A DNA stretch of 64,000 nucleotides from Thauera linaloolentis 47Lol = DSM 12138 (GTDB lineage: Bacteria; Pseudomonadota; Gammaproteobacteria; Burkholderiales; Rhodocyclaceae), in contig NZ_AMXE01000003.1 of the NCBI RefSeq assembly GCF_000310205.1, positions 1-64,000 on the forward strand, written 5' to 3'. Below the pieces are notes generated by a model, which saw only the letters and a program-made list of their open reading frames with translations, was not told where the DNA came from and did not search any database. This document shows, in pieces, positions 20,015 to 28,155 of this stretch. Both the position numbers and the translations under genes were made by a program. Every line of letters starts with the position of its first letter. The stretch's first letter is position 1.

Positions 20015-20089
20015 CAGCCCTTCCGTCATGAGGGAAGGGCTGCGGAAGACGCAATGCAAAAGGCGGCAAGCACGGGCTTGCCGCCTTTT
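20015..20089 (+). terminator. Tandem rho-independent terminators after actP
   Basis: The first hairpin is CAGCCCTTCC/GGAAGGGCTG (20015-20042). The second has a perfect 13-bp stem, AAAAGGCGGCAAG (20058-20070) with CTTGCCGCCTTTT (20077-20089), a 6-base loop and a TTTTGTTCTTT tail. The second is symmetrical enough to work in both directions. Confidence 0.92.
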
Positions 20090-20136
20090 GTTCTTTGTCG
20101 ATTTGCCCGAGGCCTCTGAAGAAGAATATAAAGCGC

Positions 20137-20164
20137 TTGACGCATGAGGAATACAGGCTATAAT
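20137..20164 (+). promoter_or_regulatory. Promoter of tRNA-Phe
   Basis: TTGACG at 20137-20142, a 16-base spacer, and TATAAT at 20159-20164, followed 12 bases later by the mature tRNA. This is a near-consensus sigma-70 promoter, as expected for a stable RNA. Confidence 0.85.
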
Positions 20165-20176
20165 GCACACCTCTTC

Positions 20177-20252
20177 GGCCAGGTAGCTCAGTTGGTAGAG
20201 CAGCGGATTGAAAATCCGCGTGTCGGCGGTTCGATTCCGTCCCTGGCCACCA
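20177..20252 (+). tRNA. tRNA-Phe (anticodon GAA)
   Basis: A 76-base tRNA including an encoded CCA end. The acceptor arms GGCCAGG/CCTGGCC pair fully. The D-arm is GCTCAGTTGGTAGAGC, the anticodon arm GCGGATTGAAAATCCGC carries GAA, and the T-arm contains GGTTCGATTCC. It closely matches E. coli tRNA-Phe in layout. It has its own promoter and terminator. Confidence 0.98.
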
Positions 20253-20272
20253 CTGATTTCGTTCAAGCATTT

Positions 20273-20304
20273 GCCCGGTCCGCAAGATCGGGCTTTTTGC
20301 TTTT
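20273..20304 (+). terminator. Rho-independent terminator after tRNA-Phe
   Basis: An 8-bp stem with one G-U pair (GCCCGGTC 20273-20280, GATCGGGC 20286-20293), a CGCAA loop, and a TTTTTGCTTTT tail. Confidence 0.88.
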
Positions 20305-20435
20305 GGGGTGCTTCGATTGTTCTGGGCATGGTGCGCCCGGGAGTGGCGTGCCGGCACGGCGCACTGGCCCCGCCGGGCCGCGGGCCTGTGCTGGCGAAGC
20401 TGGAACTGAAAGAAGAAGTGGCTGATTCCGCTCAA

Positions 20436-20464
20436 TTTTTGAGGCTGATTGCGGGTGCTATAAT
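20436..20464 (+). promoter_or_regulatory. Candidate hemA promoter
   Basis: TATAAT at 20459-20464 with a poor -35 (TTTTTG, 17-base spacer). The bases around and after the -10, GCTATAATGCgCACCT, repeat those of the tRNA-Phe promoter (GCTATAATGCaCACCT). The gap 20305-20435 shows nothing else. Confidence 0.6.
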
Positions 20465-20506
20465 GCGCACCTTTCCATCGAAGCGCGCTGAACAGCCTGA
20501 TCCCGA

Positions 20507-21760
20507 ATGCAGCTTTACGCCCTTGGCCTGAATCACCACACAGCGCCGCTCGCGATTCGCGAACGCGTTGCGTTTCAGCCTGAAAGGCTGGGTCAGGCGC
20601 TGCACGATCTGGCGCATGCCGATTCGGTACGCGAAGCTGCGATTCTGTCGACCTGTAACCGTACCGAGCTCTATTTCGCCGCCGAGCAGCCGCAGCATGC
20701 GGCCGACTGGCTCGCACGCTTCCACAAGGTCGCCCTCAACGACGTTTCCCCCTACCTGTACGCGTATCCGCAGCGCGATGCGGTCCGCCATGTGTTCCGC
20801 GTTGCCAGTGGCCTCGACTCGATGGTCATCGGCGAGCCGCAGATACTCGGCCAGGTCAAGGATGCCGTACGTCGTGCCGAAGAAGCGGGCACGATGGGTA
20901 CGCTGCTGCACAAGCTGTTCCAGAACACCTTTTCGGTCGCCAAGGAAGTTCGCTCCACCACGGCGATCGGCGCCAATACGGTGTCGATGGCCGCCGCCGC
21001 GGTGCACCTGACCGAGCGGATCTTCGAGCGTGTGGCCGACCAGCATGTGCTGTTCATCGGCGCGGGCGAGATGATCGAATTGTGTGCGGCGCATTTCGCC
21101 GGCGCACAGCCCCGGTCGATGACCGTGGCCAACCGCACCGAAGAGCGTGCGCTGGCATTGGCCTCGCGTTTCGGGGCGGAGACGATGCGTATCGACCAGG
21201 TCGGCGACATGCTGTCGCGTTTCGACGTGGTCGTATCCTGTACGGCGGCTCCCCTTCCCATCGTCGGACTCGGCATGGTGGAGCGTGCGGTGAAGGCGCG
21301 CCGCCACCGCCCGGTGGTGATGGTCGATCTGGCGGTACCGCGAGACATCGAGCCCGAGATCGCCGGGCTCGATGACATTTTCCTGTACACCGTCGACGAT
21401 CTCGCGCAGGTGGTCGATGCCGGGATGGAGTCCCGCCAGCAGGCCGTGATCGAGGCCGAGCAGATCATCGATACGCGGGTGGATGGCTTCCTGCACTGGA
21501 TGTCGGCGCGCCAGACCGTACCCGCGATCCGGGCGCTGCGCGAGCACGCCGAGGCGTTGCGCCAGGCCGAGCTCGAACGTGCCGTACGCCTGCTCGCCAA
21601 GGGTGATGACCCGCAGAAGGTGCTCGAGGCGCTGTCCCATGGTCTCACCAACAAGCTGATGCACGGGCCGACCCGCTATCTGAACCAAGCGGAAGGCGAG
21701 CACAAGGCCGAAGCCGGCCAGTTCGTGCAGCAGCTCTTCAATCTCCCCCACCAGGGTTAG
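20507..21760 (+). CDS. hemA: Glutamyl-tRNA reductase
   Basis: A 417-residue enzyme that reduces glutamyl-tRNA to glutamate-1-semialdehyde, the first committed step of haem synthesis by the C5 route. The catalytic cysteine is Cys50 in [11 protein letters not shown]. The NADPH-binding strand-loop is [16 protein letters not shown]. The dimerisation domain is helical and C-terminal. Length and order of domains are normal. The ATG at 20507 gives the usual [15 protein letters not shown]. Downstream come prfA and prmC, the same order as in E. coli. Confidence 0.98.
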   Translation: MQLYALGLNHHTAPLAIRERVAFQPERLGQALHDLAHADSVREAAILSTCNRTELYFAAEQPQHAADWLARFHKVALNDVSPYLYAYPQRDAVRHVFRVASGLDSMVIGEPQILGQVKDAVRRAEEAGTMGTLLHKLFQNTFSVAKEVRSTTAIGANTVSMAAAAVHLTERIFERVADQHVLFIGAGEMIELCAAHFAGAQPRSMTVANRTEERALALASRFGAETMRIDQVGDMLSRFDVVVSCTAAPLPIVGLGMVERAVKARRHRPVVMVDLAVPRDIEPEIAGLDDIFLYTVDDLAQVVDAGMESRQQAVIEAEQIIDTRVDGFLHWMSARQTVPAIRALREHAEALRQAELERAVRLLAKGDDPQKVLEALSHGLTNKLMHGPTRYLNQAEGEHKAEAGQFVQQLFNLPHQG

Positions 21761-21815
21761 CATACTGCGTCCGTGTCTGCGCCCGGTTGCGGCGTGGAGG
21801 CGGGGCCATCCATCC

Positions 21816-22895
21816 ATGAAACAGAGCATCCGGGACAAACTCGAACATCTTGCTGCGCGCCTGCAGGAACTGGACCGCACACTGGCCGCCGAAGATGCCG
21901 CGCGCGATGTGAATGCGTTCCGCGACCTGTCGCGGGAGCGGGCCGAGATCGAGCCGGTGGTGGCTTTGTATGCCCGTTACGTTCAGTCCGAAATGGATTG
22001 CACGACCGCCCGCGAACTGCTCGCCGATCCGGAAATGCGCGAGCTGGGGGAGATGGAGCTCGCCGCCGGCGAGGAACGTATCGCGGAACTCGACGGTGAA
22101 TTGCAGCGCGCATTGCTGCCGCGTGATCCCAACGATGGGCGCAACCTTTTCCTCGAGATCCGTGCCGGCACCGGCGGTGATGAGGCCGCGCTGTTCGCGG
22201 GCGATCTGTTGCGCATGTACTCGCGCTATGCCGAGCGCCAGCGCTGGAAGGTCGAGATCGTATCGGCGAGCGAATCCGACCTCGGGGGCTACAAGGAAGT
22301 GATCGCCCGTGTCGCCGGCTCTGGCGCGTTCTCGAAGCTGAAGTTCGAGTCGGGCGGACATCGCGTGCAGCGTGTGCCGGTGACGGAAACCCAGGGGCGC
22401 ATCCACACCTCGGCGTGCACGGTCGCCGTGCTGCCGGAAGCCGACGAGGTGGCGGAAGTCGACATCAATCCCGCGGACCTGCGCATCGATACCTTCCGCG
22501 CATCGGGGGCGGGCGGCCAGCATATCAACAAGACCGATTCCGCCGTGCGCATCACGCACATCCCGACGGGAATCGTGGTCGAATGCCAGGACGATCGCTC
22601 GCAGCACCGCAACAAGGCACAGGCCATGTCGGTATTGGCGGCACGCCTCCATGACGCCAAGGTCCGCGCGCTGCAGAGCGCCGAGGCGGCACAGCGCAAG
22701 AGCCTGATCGGCAGCGGAGATCGCTCGGAGCGCATCCGCACCTATAACTTCCCGCAAGGGCGGGTGACGGACCACCGCATCAACCTCACGCTGTACAAGC
22801 TGGAGGCGGTCATGCAGGGGGAGCTCGATGAACTGGTCGCAGCCCTGACGCTCGAGCACCAGGCCGAACTGCTGGCGGCGCTGGCCGACGACTGA
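21816..22895 (+). CDS. prfA: Peptide chain release factor 1
   Basis: A 359-residue release factor that reads UAA and UAG stop codons. The GGQ motif (Gly233-Gly234-Gln235, in [15 protein letters not shown]) triggers peptidyl-tRNA hydrolysis. The codon-recognition region lies about 180-195 ([10 protein letters not shown] nearby). It begins 55 bases after hemA. Its stop shares a base with the prmC start (TGATG), giving tight coupling to the enzyme that methylates its GGQ glutamine. Confidence 0.98.
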   Translation: MKQSIRDKLEHLAARLQELDRTLAAEDAARDVNAFRDLSRERAEIEPVVALYARYVQSEMDCTTARELLADPEMRELGEMELAAGEERIAELDGELQRALLPRDPNDGRNLFLEIRAGTGGDEAALFAGDLLRMYSRYAERQRWKVEIVSASESDLGGYKEVIARVAGSGAFSKLKFESGGHRVQRVPVTETQGRIHTSACTVAVLPEADEVAEVDINPADLRIDTFRASGAGGQHINKTDSAVRITHIPTGIVVECQDDRSQHRNKAQAMSVLAARLHDAKVRALQSAEAAQRKSLIGSGDRSERIRTYNFPQGRVTDHRINLTLYKLEAVMQGELDELVAALTLEHQAELLAALADD

Positions 22896-23755
22896 TGATG
22901 CCGGGCATGGCGGGGGCGGATCCCGACAGCGTCGACATCGCGGGTGCATTGGCCTGGGCGAGGGCGCGCATAGATCTGATGGATGCACGGGTGCTGCTGC
23001 GCCATGTGCTGCAATGCCCGGCGGCGCGGCTCGTCGCCTGGCCCGAACAGCGGCTCGCAGGCGACGATTGGGGGGCCTATCGTGCGCTGGTCGAGCGCCG
23101 TCTGGCCGGCGAACCGGTTGCCTATCTCACTGGCGAGCGCGAGTTCTTCGGCCGCGAATTCATCGTCACGCCCGCGGTGCTGATTCCCCGTCCGGATACC
23201 GAGCTGTTGGTCGAGCTGGCGCTCGCGCATTTTTCCGGGTGCAAGGCTGTCCGTGTGCTCGACATGGGGACGGGCAGTGGAGCGCTGGCGATCACGCTGG
23301 CGCTGGAACTCGACGAAGCCGATGTGAGCGCGCTCGACTGCTCGCGCGAGGCCTTGTGGGTGGCGATGGCCAATGCCGCCCGTCTCGGCGCCAGCGTATC
23401 CTTCGTGCAGAGCGATTGGTTCACGGCGCTGGGCGAAGAACGCTTCGACCTCATCGTCGCCAATCCGCCATACATCGCAGCGGCCGATCCGCACCTCGAC
23501 CAGGGCGATGTGCGTTTCGAACCGCCGGGCGCGCTGGCCTCAGGGCCGGCCGGGCTCGACGATCTGCAGGAAATCGTCATGCAGGCGCCCGCCAGGCTGG
23601 AGAACCACGGTTACCTGTTTCTCGAGCATGGCTATGATCAGGCCGCCGCCGTGCGCGGCCTGCTGGCCGACGCCGGCTTTGCGGCAATTGCGTCGTGGAA
23701 GGACATCGCCGGTATCGAGCGTGTCTCGGGCGGCCGCTGGCTGGGGCGCGCCTGA
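22895..23755 (+). CDS. prmC: Release factor glutamine methyltransferase PrmC
   Basis: A 286-residue SAM-dependent methyltransferase that methylates the glutamine of the GGQ motif in release factors. The N-terminal helical domain binds the factor. The SAM motif VLDMGTGSGALAITLA starts near residue 126, and the catalytic NPPY motif is in DLIVANPPYIAA. Two ATGs stand at the start (22895 and 22898). It overlaps prfA by one base. Confidence 0.97.
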   Translation: MMPGMAGADPDSVDIAGALAWARARIDLMDARVLLRHVLQCPAARLVAWPEQRLAGDDWGAYRALVERRLAGEPVAYLTGEREFFGREFIVTPAVLIPRPDTELLVELALAHFSGCKAVRVLDMGTGSGALAITLALELDEADVSALDCSREALWVAMANAARLGASVSFVQSDWFTALGEERFDLIVANPPYIAAADPHLDQGDVRFEPPGALASGPAGLDDLQEIVMQAPARLENHGYLFLEHGYDQAAAVRGLLADAGFAAIASWKDIAGIERVSGGRWLGRA

Positions 23756-23864
23756 GCCGGCAGGTGGCATCCGCCGTGGGCGGGCATGAGGGTCATATTG
23801 ACGCTGGGCACGGCCCTGCCTAGAATTACCCGACTATTCAACTCAACTTTTAACGACCCCAATC

Positions 23865-24194
23865 ATGAGCATCCAAGACGTCATTCGCGACCAGGTCACC
23901 TCCAACGACGTGGTTCTCTACATGAAAGGTTCGCCCCAGTTCCCGCAATGCGGCTTTTCCTCGGCTGCCGTGCAGATCCTGAAGGCCTGTGGCGTGAAGG
24001 AAGTGCTGGCGGTCAACGTGCTGGCCGACGACGAAATCCGCCAGGGCATCAAGGCCTTCTCCAACTGGCCGACCATCCCGCAGCTCTACATCAAGGGCGA
24101 GTTCGTCGGTGGCAGCGACATCATGCGCGAGATGTATCAGAACGGCGAGCTGCAGCAGATGCTGAACGATGCGGGTATCGGCGGGGCGGACTGA
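23865..24194 (+). CDS. grxD: Monothiol glutaredoxin Grx4
   Basis: A 109-residue monothiol glutaredoxin with the CGFS active site (Cys29). It binds a glutathione-ligated [2Fe-2S] cluster as a dimer and takes part in iron-sulfur trafficking. The glutathione-binding segment [19 protein letters not shown] is intact. It has a 109-base upstream gap of its own, so it is probably a single-gene unit. The protein ends at 24194, just before a hairpin shared with the converging operon. Confidence 0.97.
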   Translation: MSIQDVIRDQVTSNDVVLYMKGSPQFPQCGFSSAAVQILKACGVKEVLAVNVLADDEIRQGIKAFSNWPTIPQLYIKGEFVGGSDIMREMYQNGELQQMLNDAGIGGAD

Positions 24195-24246
24195 AAGCTG
24201 CCAAAGGCCGTAGTTACCCTGACATTCGTCGGGAAGTGCATTCATC

Positions 24247-24278
24247 GAAGCCAGCTTGTAGGCTGGCTTCATGCATTT
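24247..24278. terminator. Hairpin between grxD and the nucleotidyltransferase operon
   Basis: A 9-bp stem (GAAGCCAGC 24247-24255, GCTGGCTTC 24262-24270) with a 6-base loop and ATGCATTTT after it. It lies between two converging genes and includes the stop codon of the minus-strand gene at 24269, so it probably serves both. Confidence 0.65.
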
Positions 24279-25360
24279 TGCGAGGGCGCCCCAGCGAAAC
24301 GGCTGCGTATGCGCAAGCCCGCTTTCCGCGCCAGGTGAGGCAGCAGCATGCGCAAGGGCATGCGCTGCAGGTGATAGCGGGTCAACATGGCCAGCCGCGC
24401 CAGACGCACGCTGGCCGATGGCGGAAAGTCCGGATCCGGCGGCAGCATGGCCAGCGGGACCAGGCGTTCCATCGCAGCGCGGCACAAGGCCGGCGGCGCT
24501 TCGAGTCTTGCCAGCATCTCCTGTGCGTGCGGCGTTTCCATCCAGGCATGGGCGAAGCGCAGGCCATACCATAGCGGGCGCTGCAGGCCGAGGCGTGCAG
24601 CGCGTCCGATCAGGCGTTCGGCAAATTCGTTCTGGCCGGCCGCGCTTCTGAGCAGGCCGTCGATATCGGCCACCTCGCGCACTCTGAGCGACAGGTCTCC
24701 GTCCTGGAAACAATGCAGGCAGGCGTGCAGCACCTGATCCTCGAGCGACAGGGCGCGGAAAGGAGTGCCGGGCAGTGCTTCGCTCGCATCGAACAATGGC
24801 GCGGGGTCGAAGCGAAGGCCTGCGGTTACCGGTGTGATCGCGTGGTGCAGATCCACTTCCAGGAAGTGCCCGGGTAAGCGCATCGGCGGTGTTTCGTGGC
24901 TCCAGTCCCGGTAATAGCGTTCGTCGTAAGGGTCGAGCTCGGCCGGCTTCCAGCCTGCGGACCGCAGGCGTTGTTCCATGCTGCGGAGGTGTTCTCGAGG
25001 CACCAGCAGATCGACGTCGGAGACGAAGCGGCCGCGAGCGAAGGCTTGGTTCTGGCGAGCGTAGGCGGCGCCCTTGAGGAGCAGGACAGGGAAGCGTCCG
25101 TCGCACAAGCTCGCCAGGCTCGAAAGCTCGCCTTGCAGCATCTGCCCGTTGAAGGCGCACATTCGCTCGGCTGACAGCAGGTGGCGGCGAATGGGGGCGG
25201 GCAGCGTGGGATTGTCCTTGTTTGCTGCGGCCAGCCGGCCATGCAGGCCGCTCATGCGGGCAAGACGGAGGATGTACTCCCAGTCCGATTCCGCGAGTTG
25301 CAGCGGGCCTGCGACGCCTTGCAGCAGGAGCCCGGTTGCGGAACTGAGCGATATGCTCAT
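24269..25360 (-). CDS. NTP_transf_5-type nucleotidyltransferase family protein
   Basis: A 363-residue protein with the polymerase-beta-like core of the NTP_transf_5 family. PVLLLKGAAYARQ (about 91-103) is the glycine/lysine strand, and FVSDVDLLVP carries the metal-binding Asp115 and Asp117. A further conserved segment is LEVDLHHAI. The substrate is unknown. Related genes sit next to HprK-like kinases in some peptide-modification clusters, including lasso-peptide clusters. Start ATG at 25360 overlaps the kinase stop (ATGA). It is the last gene of a four-gene operon that begins at 27023. Confidence 0.82.
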   Translation of the reverse strand: MSISLSSATGLLLQGVAGPLQLAESDWEYILRLARMSGLHGRLAAANKDNPTLPAPIRRHLLSAERMCAFNGQMLQGELSSLASLCDGRFPVLLLKGAAYARQNQAFARGRFVSDVDLLVPREHLRSMEQRLRSAGWKPAELDPYDERYYRDWSHETPPMRLPGHFLEVDLHHAITPVTAGLRFDPAPLFDASEALPGTPFRALSLEDQVLHACLHCFQDGDLSLRVREVADIDGLLRSAAGQNEFAERLIGRAARLGLQRPLWYGLRFAHAWMETPHAQEMLARLEAPPALCRAAMERLVPLAMLPPDPDFPPSASVRLARLAMLTRYHLQRMPLRMLLPHLARKAGLRIRSRFAGAPSQNA

Positions 25361-26250
25361 GGCGCGCGTTCCAGCAGGGTTTCGATGGTTTCGATGGCGC
25401 TGTCTAGGTCGTCGTAAACCAGCTCCCAGGCGTGCGACTCGCGTGCGAGCCGGATTACGGCCTGAAAGCCGACGGGGCCCAGCGCCCGGTAGTTGAAGCT
25501 GTTCAAGCCAAGCCGCATGGCAGCCTCGGCTTCGGGGACCGGTGTGCATGACAGCGGCGAGCCGGCTTGGTAGCGCGGAAAGACGACGAGACGCGGGCGG
25601 GCGGGACGGTGCCGGCCTTCGTGGCTGTCGCGGTCGGGCACGAAATGGGCGACGTCGCCCTTGCGCGTTCCCGGAAACACCGGGCCGAGGACGGCACGAG
25701 GATGCGCGCCGATCACTTCGATCGAGCGGTTCTTCAATGCTGCAGGCTTGAGCAGTGGCAGCACCATGCCGGAATCAGGCTCGATCACGCCGAATTCGTC
25801 CGACAGGAAACGCCAGCCGGCCAGATGCAGTGCGCAGGTGAGTGTGCTCTTGCCGGAGCCGGGCGCGGCCGGCAGGATCAGCGCCCGATCGTTGCGGGCG
25901 GCGACGCCGGCATGGAGCAGCAGGTAGGCATTGAGACGCTGGGCGAGCAGCCAGTTGCCGCCCCACTCGAACAGCGGCAGTGCGCTGTGGCGCGGGTAGG
26001 GTTCGAAGGGGCGAGAGGCTTCGGACCAGAGTGATACCTGGCGCTTCCATGGCTGTAGCAAGGGGGCATCGGGCAGCAGGGTGACGCGCACGTCGGCGAA
26101 GTCAGCCGGATCTTCGCGGCCTTGGTGCGGATAGACGGTGTCGAGATCGGCGTGGAAGCGGGCGATCGGCGAGTGCACTGCAATGCGCGCGGCGCCGACG
26201 TCGAGCACACGGTATGCCGGCGTCCTCACTCTTTCACCGGGGGGAGTCAC
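25357..26250 (-). CDS. HprK-related kinase (HprK-related kinase A type)
   Basis: About 297 residues. The C-terminal half is an HPr-kinase-like P-loop domain: Walker A APGSGKST (about 129-136), a histidine in LLHAGV (His113) placed as in HPr kinases, and the acidic LSDEFG (about 149-154). The N-terminal HprK regulatory domain of Gram-positive enzymes is absent, and no HPr gene is nearby. Its partner genes suggest that it phosphorylates a peptide or protein rather than HPr. The start is uncertain: GTG at 26250 overlaps the preceding gene by 17 bases, and GTG at 26229 lies just after that gene's stop. Confidence 0.83.
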   Translation of the reverse strand: MTPPGERVRTPAYRVLDVGAARIAVHSPIARFHADLDTVYPHQGREDPADFADVRVTLLPDAPLLQPWKRQVSLWSEASRPFEPYPRHSALPLFEWGGNWLLAQRLNAYLLLHAGVAARNDRALILPAAPGSGKSTLTCALHLAGWRFLSDEFGVIEPDSGMVLPLLKPAALKNRSIEVIGAHPRAVLGPVFPGTRKGDVAHFVPDRDSHEGRHRPARPRLVVFPRYQAGSPLSCTPVPEAEAAMRLGLNSFNYRALGPVGFQAVIRLARESHAWELVYDDLDSAIETIETLLERAP

Positions 26251-26515
26251 CCAGGAGGAGCGTGTGGGTCAGTTTTTCCAGACCCGGCGGCCAGCCTCCT
26301 GCAGCATCCACGTCGCGTTGGAAGTCTTCGAAACGCCCGGCTTCGATGGCTTCGGCCGCTTCACGAAGAACCTGTACTGCGCCTTCGCTGAGTTGGTGGG
26401 TTTCCCACCACAGCGGGTCCAGAAAAAGAAACTGCCCGTCGAGGGACGGGCAGTATTCTTGCAGCCAGGCAAGCGCCCCATGGACTGCCTGAACCGGCGA
26501 TTGCTCAGCCACCAA
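26234..26515 (-). CDS. PqqD-like peptide-binding protein (HPr-rel-A system type)
   Basis: A 93-residue protein. It resembles small PqqD-fold proteins, which act as RiPP recognition elements: they bind the leader of a precursor and present it to a modifying enzyme. Visible features are FLDPLWWETHQLSEGAVQVLREAAEAIEAG (two pieces: a beta segment with two Trp, then an acidic helix). The start is a TTG at 26515 or a GTG at 26512. Both overlap the end of the preceding gene, so translation is coupled. No radical-SAM partner is present. The kinase follows directly. Confidence 0.72.
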   Translation of the reverse strand: MVAEQSPVQAVHGALAWLQEYCPSLDGQFLFLDPLWWETHQLSEGAVQVLREAAEAIEAGRFEDFQRDVDAAGGWPPGLEKLTHTLLLGDSPR

Positions 26516-27023
26516 ATTTGTAATCGCCCATGACGCCTGGGTTGATCGAATTCAGGCAGGATGCGGATGCTGGTGCGTAATCACCGGCCCCTGCATTCTT
26601 TGCAGGATAAGTTCCGGCTTCGCCACCTTCCTTATCGAAATAGACCAGCACCCAGCCTTTCTTTGGATAATTTGGGGTAGGCACGACGGTGACGCCAGTA
26701 AGCTGCCGGTGATCCAGAGTGCTATCGGTCGAATAGACCACGCCGTCGGCCACAAAACCCTCGATACCTCCGGAGTACATGTTGACTGTTACTTCCTTCC
26801 AGGCCCAGTTGCCAGGTGTTGAGGCAGGAGGAAGGTCACCGAGGAAGAACTGATTGGTATTCGCGGGATGGCCCCCGTCCCGAATGACCTTGGCAACGCA
26901 ATTGAGCGAGCTTGCGGCGACCGGTGCGCCATACCCAAGGGTGACGACGGTGGACGCGCCCAATGCACCCTTGAGCAAACGTCGCCGCTGCTCCGTGGAG
27001 TTGTCCTGGGGTGCGTGTGTCAT
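26505..27023 (-). CDS. Small Tat-exported protein, candidate substrate of the kinase/PqqD system
   Basis: A 172-residue protein I do not recognise. It starts with a polar 12-residue stretch and then a twin-arginine signal (RRRLLKGALG at 13-22). A hydrophobic region ends in APVAASS (about 33-39). The mature part is about 133 residues, rich in Gly, Asn, Thr and Tyr, with two cysteines (SLNC and ASCLNS) that could form a disulfide. It ends DYKFGG. The ATG at 27023 follows AAAGAGG. It is the first gene of the operon and its stop overlaps the PqqD-like start. Its base composition looks lower in GC than the neighbours. The substrate role is inferred only from position. Confidence 0.72.
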   Translation of the reverse strand: MTHAPQDNSTEQRRRLLKGALGASTVVTLGYGAPVAASSLNCVAKVIRDGGHPANTNQFFLGDLPPASTPGNWAWKEVTVNMYSGGIEGFVADGVVYSTDSTLDHRQLTGVTVVPTPNYPKKGWVLVYFDKEGGEAGTYPAKNAGAGDYAPASASCLNSINPGVMGDYKFGG

Positions 27024-27059
27024 GTTCAACCTCTTTGAATTTCTGGCAATGTTCGAGCA

Positions 27060-27087
27060 ATTATAGCCGCTCGAGTTCCACGACAAG
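27060..27087 (-). promoter_or_regulatory. Promoter of the Tat-substrate/PqqD/HprK/nucleotidyltransferase operon
   Basis: On the minus strand a perfect TATAAT occupies 27065-27060, with CTTGTC at 27087-27082 as a partial -35 (16-base spacer). Transcription would begin near 27053, giving a leader of about 30 bases. The region upstream to 27240 is A/T-rich and has a small hairpin (CCCGA/TCGGG, 27211-27223) that could mark the end of the preceding gene's transcript. Confidence 0.65.
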
Positions 27088-27252
27088 AGCAACTGTCTGC
27101 CTTGGGTGTAGCAAACTTCACGCCTGAATGCTCGAGCAAGCATCAGGTCATTGAAATAAATGATTTTTTTATGAGATGGACTGTGGCTTTGGATTTTTGG
27201 TGTAAGAATTCCCGACAATCGGGTCGCCTTCCGTAGCCCAGGCGGGCCGCTG

Positions 27253-28155
27253 TCAGTGATTCCACATCGATAGCGCCGCATTGAGCCGCGTGGCGAGGCG
27301 CAGCGCCTCACCCAGGTAGCCCCGCCCGAACAGGTTCAGATGGTTCAGCATGTGGTATAGGCCGTACAGCAGTTTGCGCGCCTCATAGCCTTCGTCGAGT
27401 GCCCAGCCGGCACGGTAGCGTGCATAGAAGCTGCCCGGAAAACCGCCGAACAGTTCGCTCATGGCGATGTCGGATTCGCGATCGCCGTAATGCGTGGCGG
27501 GGTCGAAGATTGCGGGTGTGCCGTCGGCGAGCACGGCTGCGTTGCCGTGCCAGAGGTCGCCGTGCAGCAGGCTTTCGCGTGGGCGATAGTCGAGGAACAA
27601 CGCCGGTACGCGGTCAAACAGGCGTTCGCCCTGCTTCTGCAGTTCGCCGCTGAAGCCCTTGCTGCGGGCGAGGGCGAATTGCGGGCGAAGGCGGTGTTCG
27701 GTGAAGAACAGCGCCCAGTTGTCGGCCCAGGCGTTGTGCTGCGGCGTGCCACCGATGAAGTTGTCGCACCGCCAGCCGAAGCGTGGGCCGGTGGTCTGAT
27801 GCAGCGCGACCAGCGCGTCGGCGAAGCGGATGCCGTGTTCGGCGGACTGCAATGGATGCAGTTCCAGGTGCTCGAGCACGAGAAAGGCCTCGCCGCTGTC
27901 TTCGCCGCTGCCGCAGGCGATCGGCGCCGGCGTGCGAAAGCAGCCCGTGCTCGCCAGTGCGAGCAGGCCGTCGATTTCAGCTTCGAACATCGGCAGCCGA
28001 TCGATGGCGCCGAGCTTGACGAAGTACTTTGCGCTGCCGTCCGCGACGGTCAGGCTTGGGCCGTTGCCGGATGAATGGGCGCTGCGGATACGGAAGCGGT
28101 TGCCGGCGAGCTGGCGGATTGCGGATTCGATCGCAGGCAGGGCGGGGTGGTTCAT
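27253..28155 (-). CDS. Fructosamine kinase family protein
   Basis: A 300-residue protein with the fructosamine-3-kinase/aminoglycoside-phosphotransferase fold. The catalytic loop is LLHGDLWHGNAAV and the metal site is IFDPATHYGDRESDIAM. The ATP-lysine lies in YFVKLG near residue 45. Bacterial members phosphorylate ketoamines formed by sugar attack on protein amines, a protein-repair step. The start ATG at 28155 overlaps the stop of the upstream protein kinase gene (ATGA). The 121-residue extension in the same frame has no family counterpart. Confidence 0.9.
   Translation of the reverse strand: MNHPALPAIESAIRQLAGNRFRIRSAHSSGNGPSLTVADGSAKYFVKLGAIDRLPMFEAEIDGLLALASTGCFRTPAPIACGSGEDSGEAFLVLEHLELHPLQSAEHGIRFADALVALHQTTGPRFGWRCDNFIGGTPQHNAWADNWALFFTEHRLRPQFALARSKGFSGELQKQGERLFDRVPALFLDYRPRESLLHGDLWHGNAAVLADGTPAIFDPATHYGDRESDIAMSELFGGFPGSFYARYRAGWALDEGYEARKLLYGLYHMLNHLNLFGRGYLGEALRLATRLNAALSMWNH

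Noticed and set aside
27024..27311. N-terminal extension of the Tat protein to 27311
   Set aside because: It would run through the TATAAT promoter and the ribosome site, and bury the Tat signal inside the protein.
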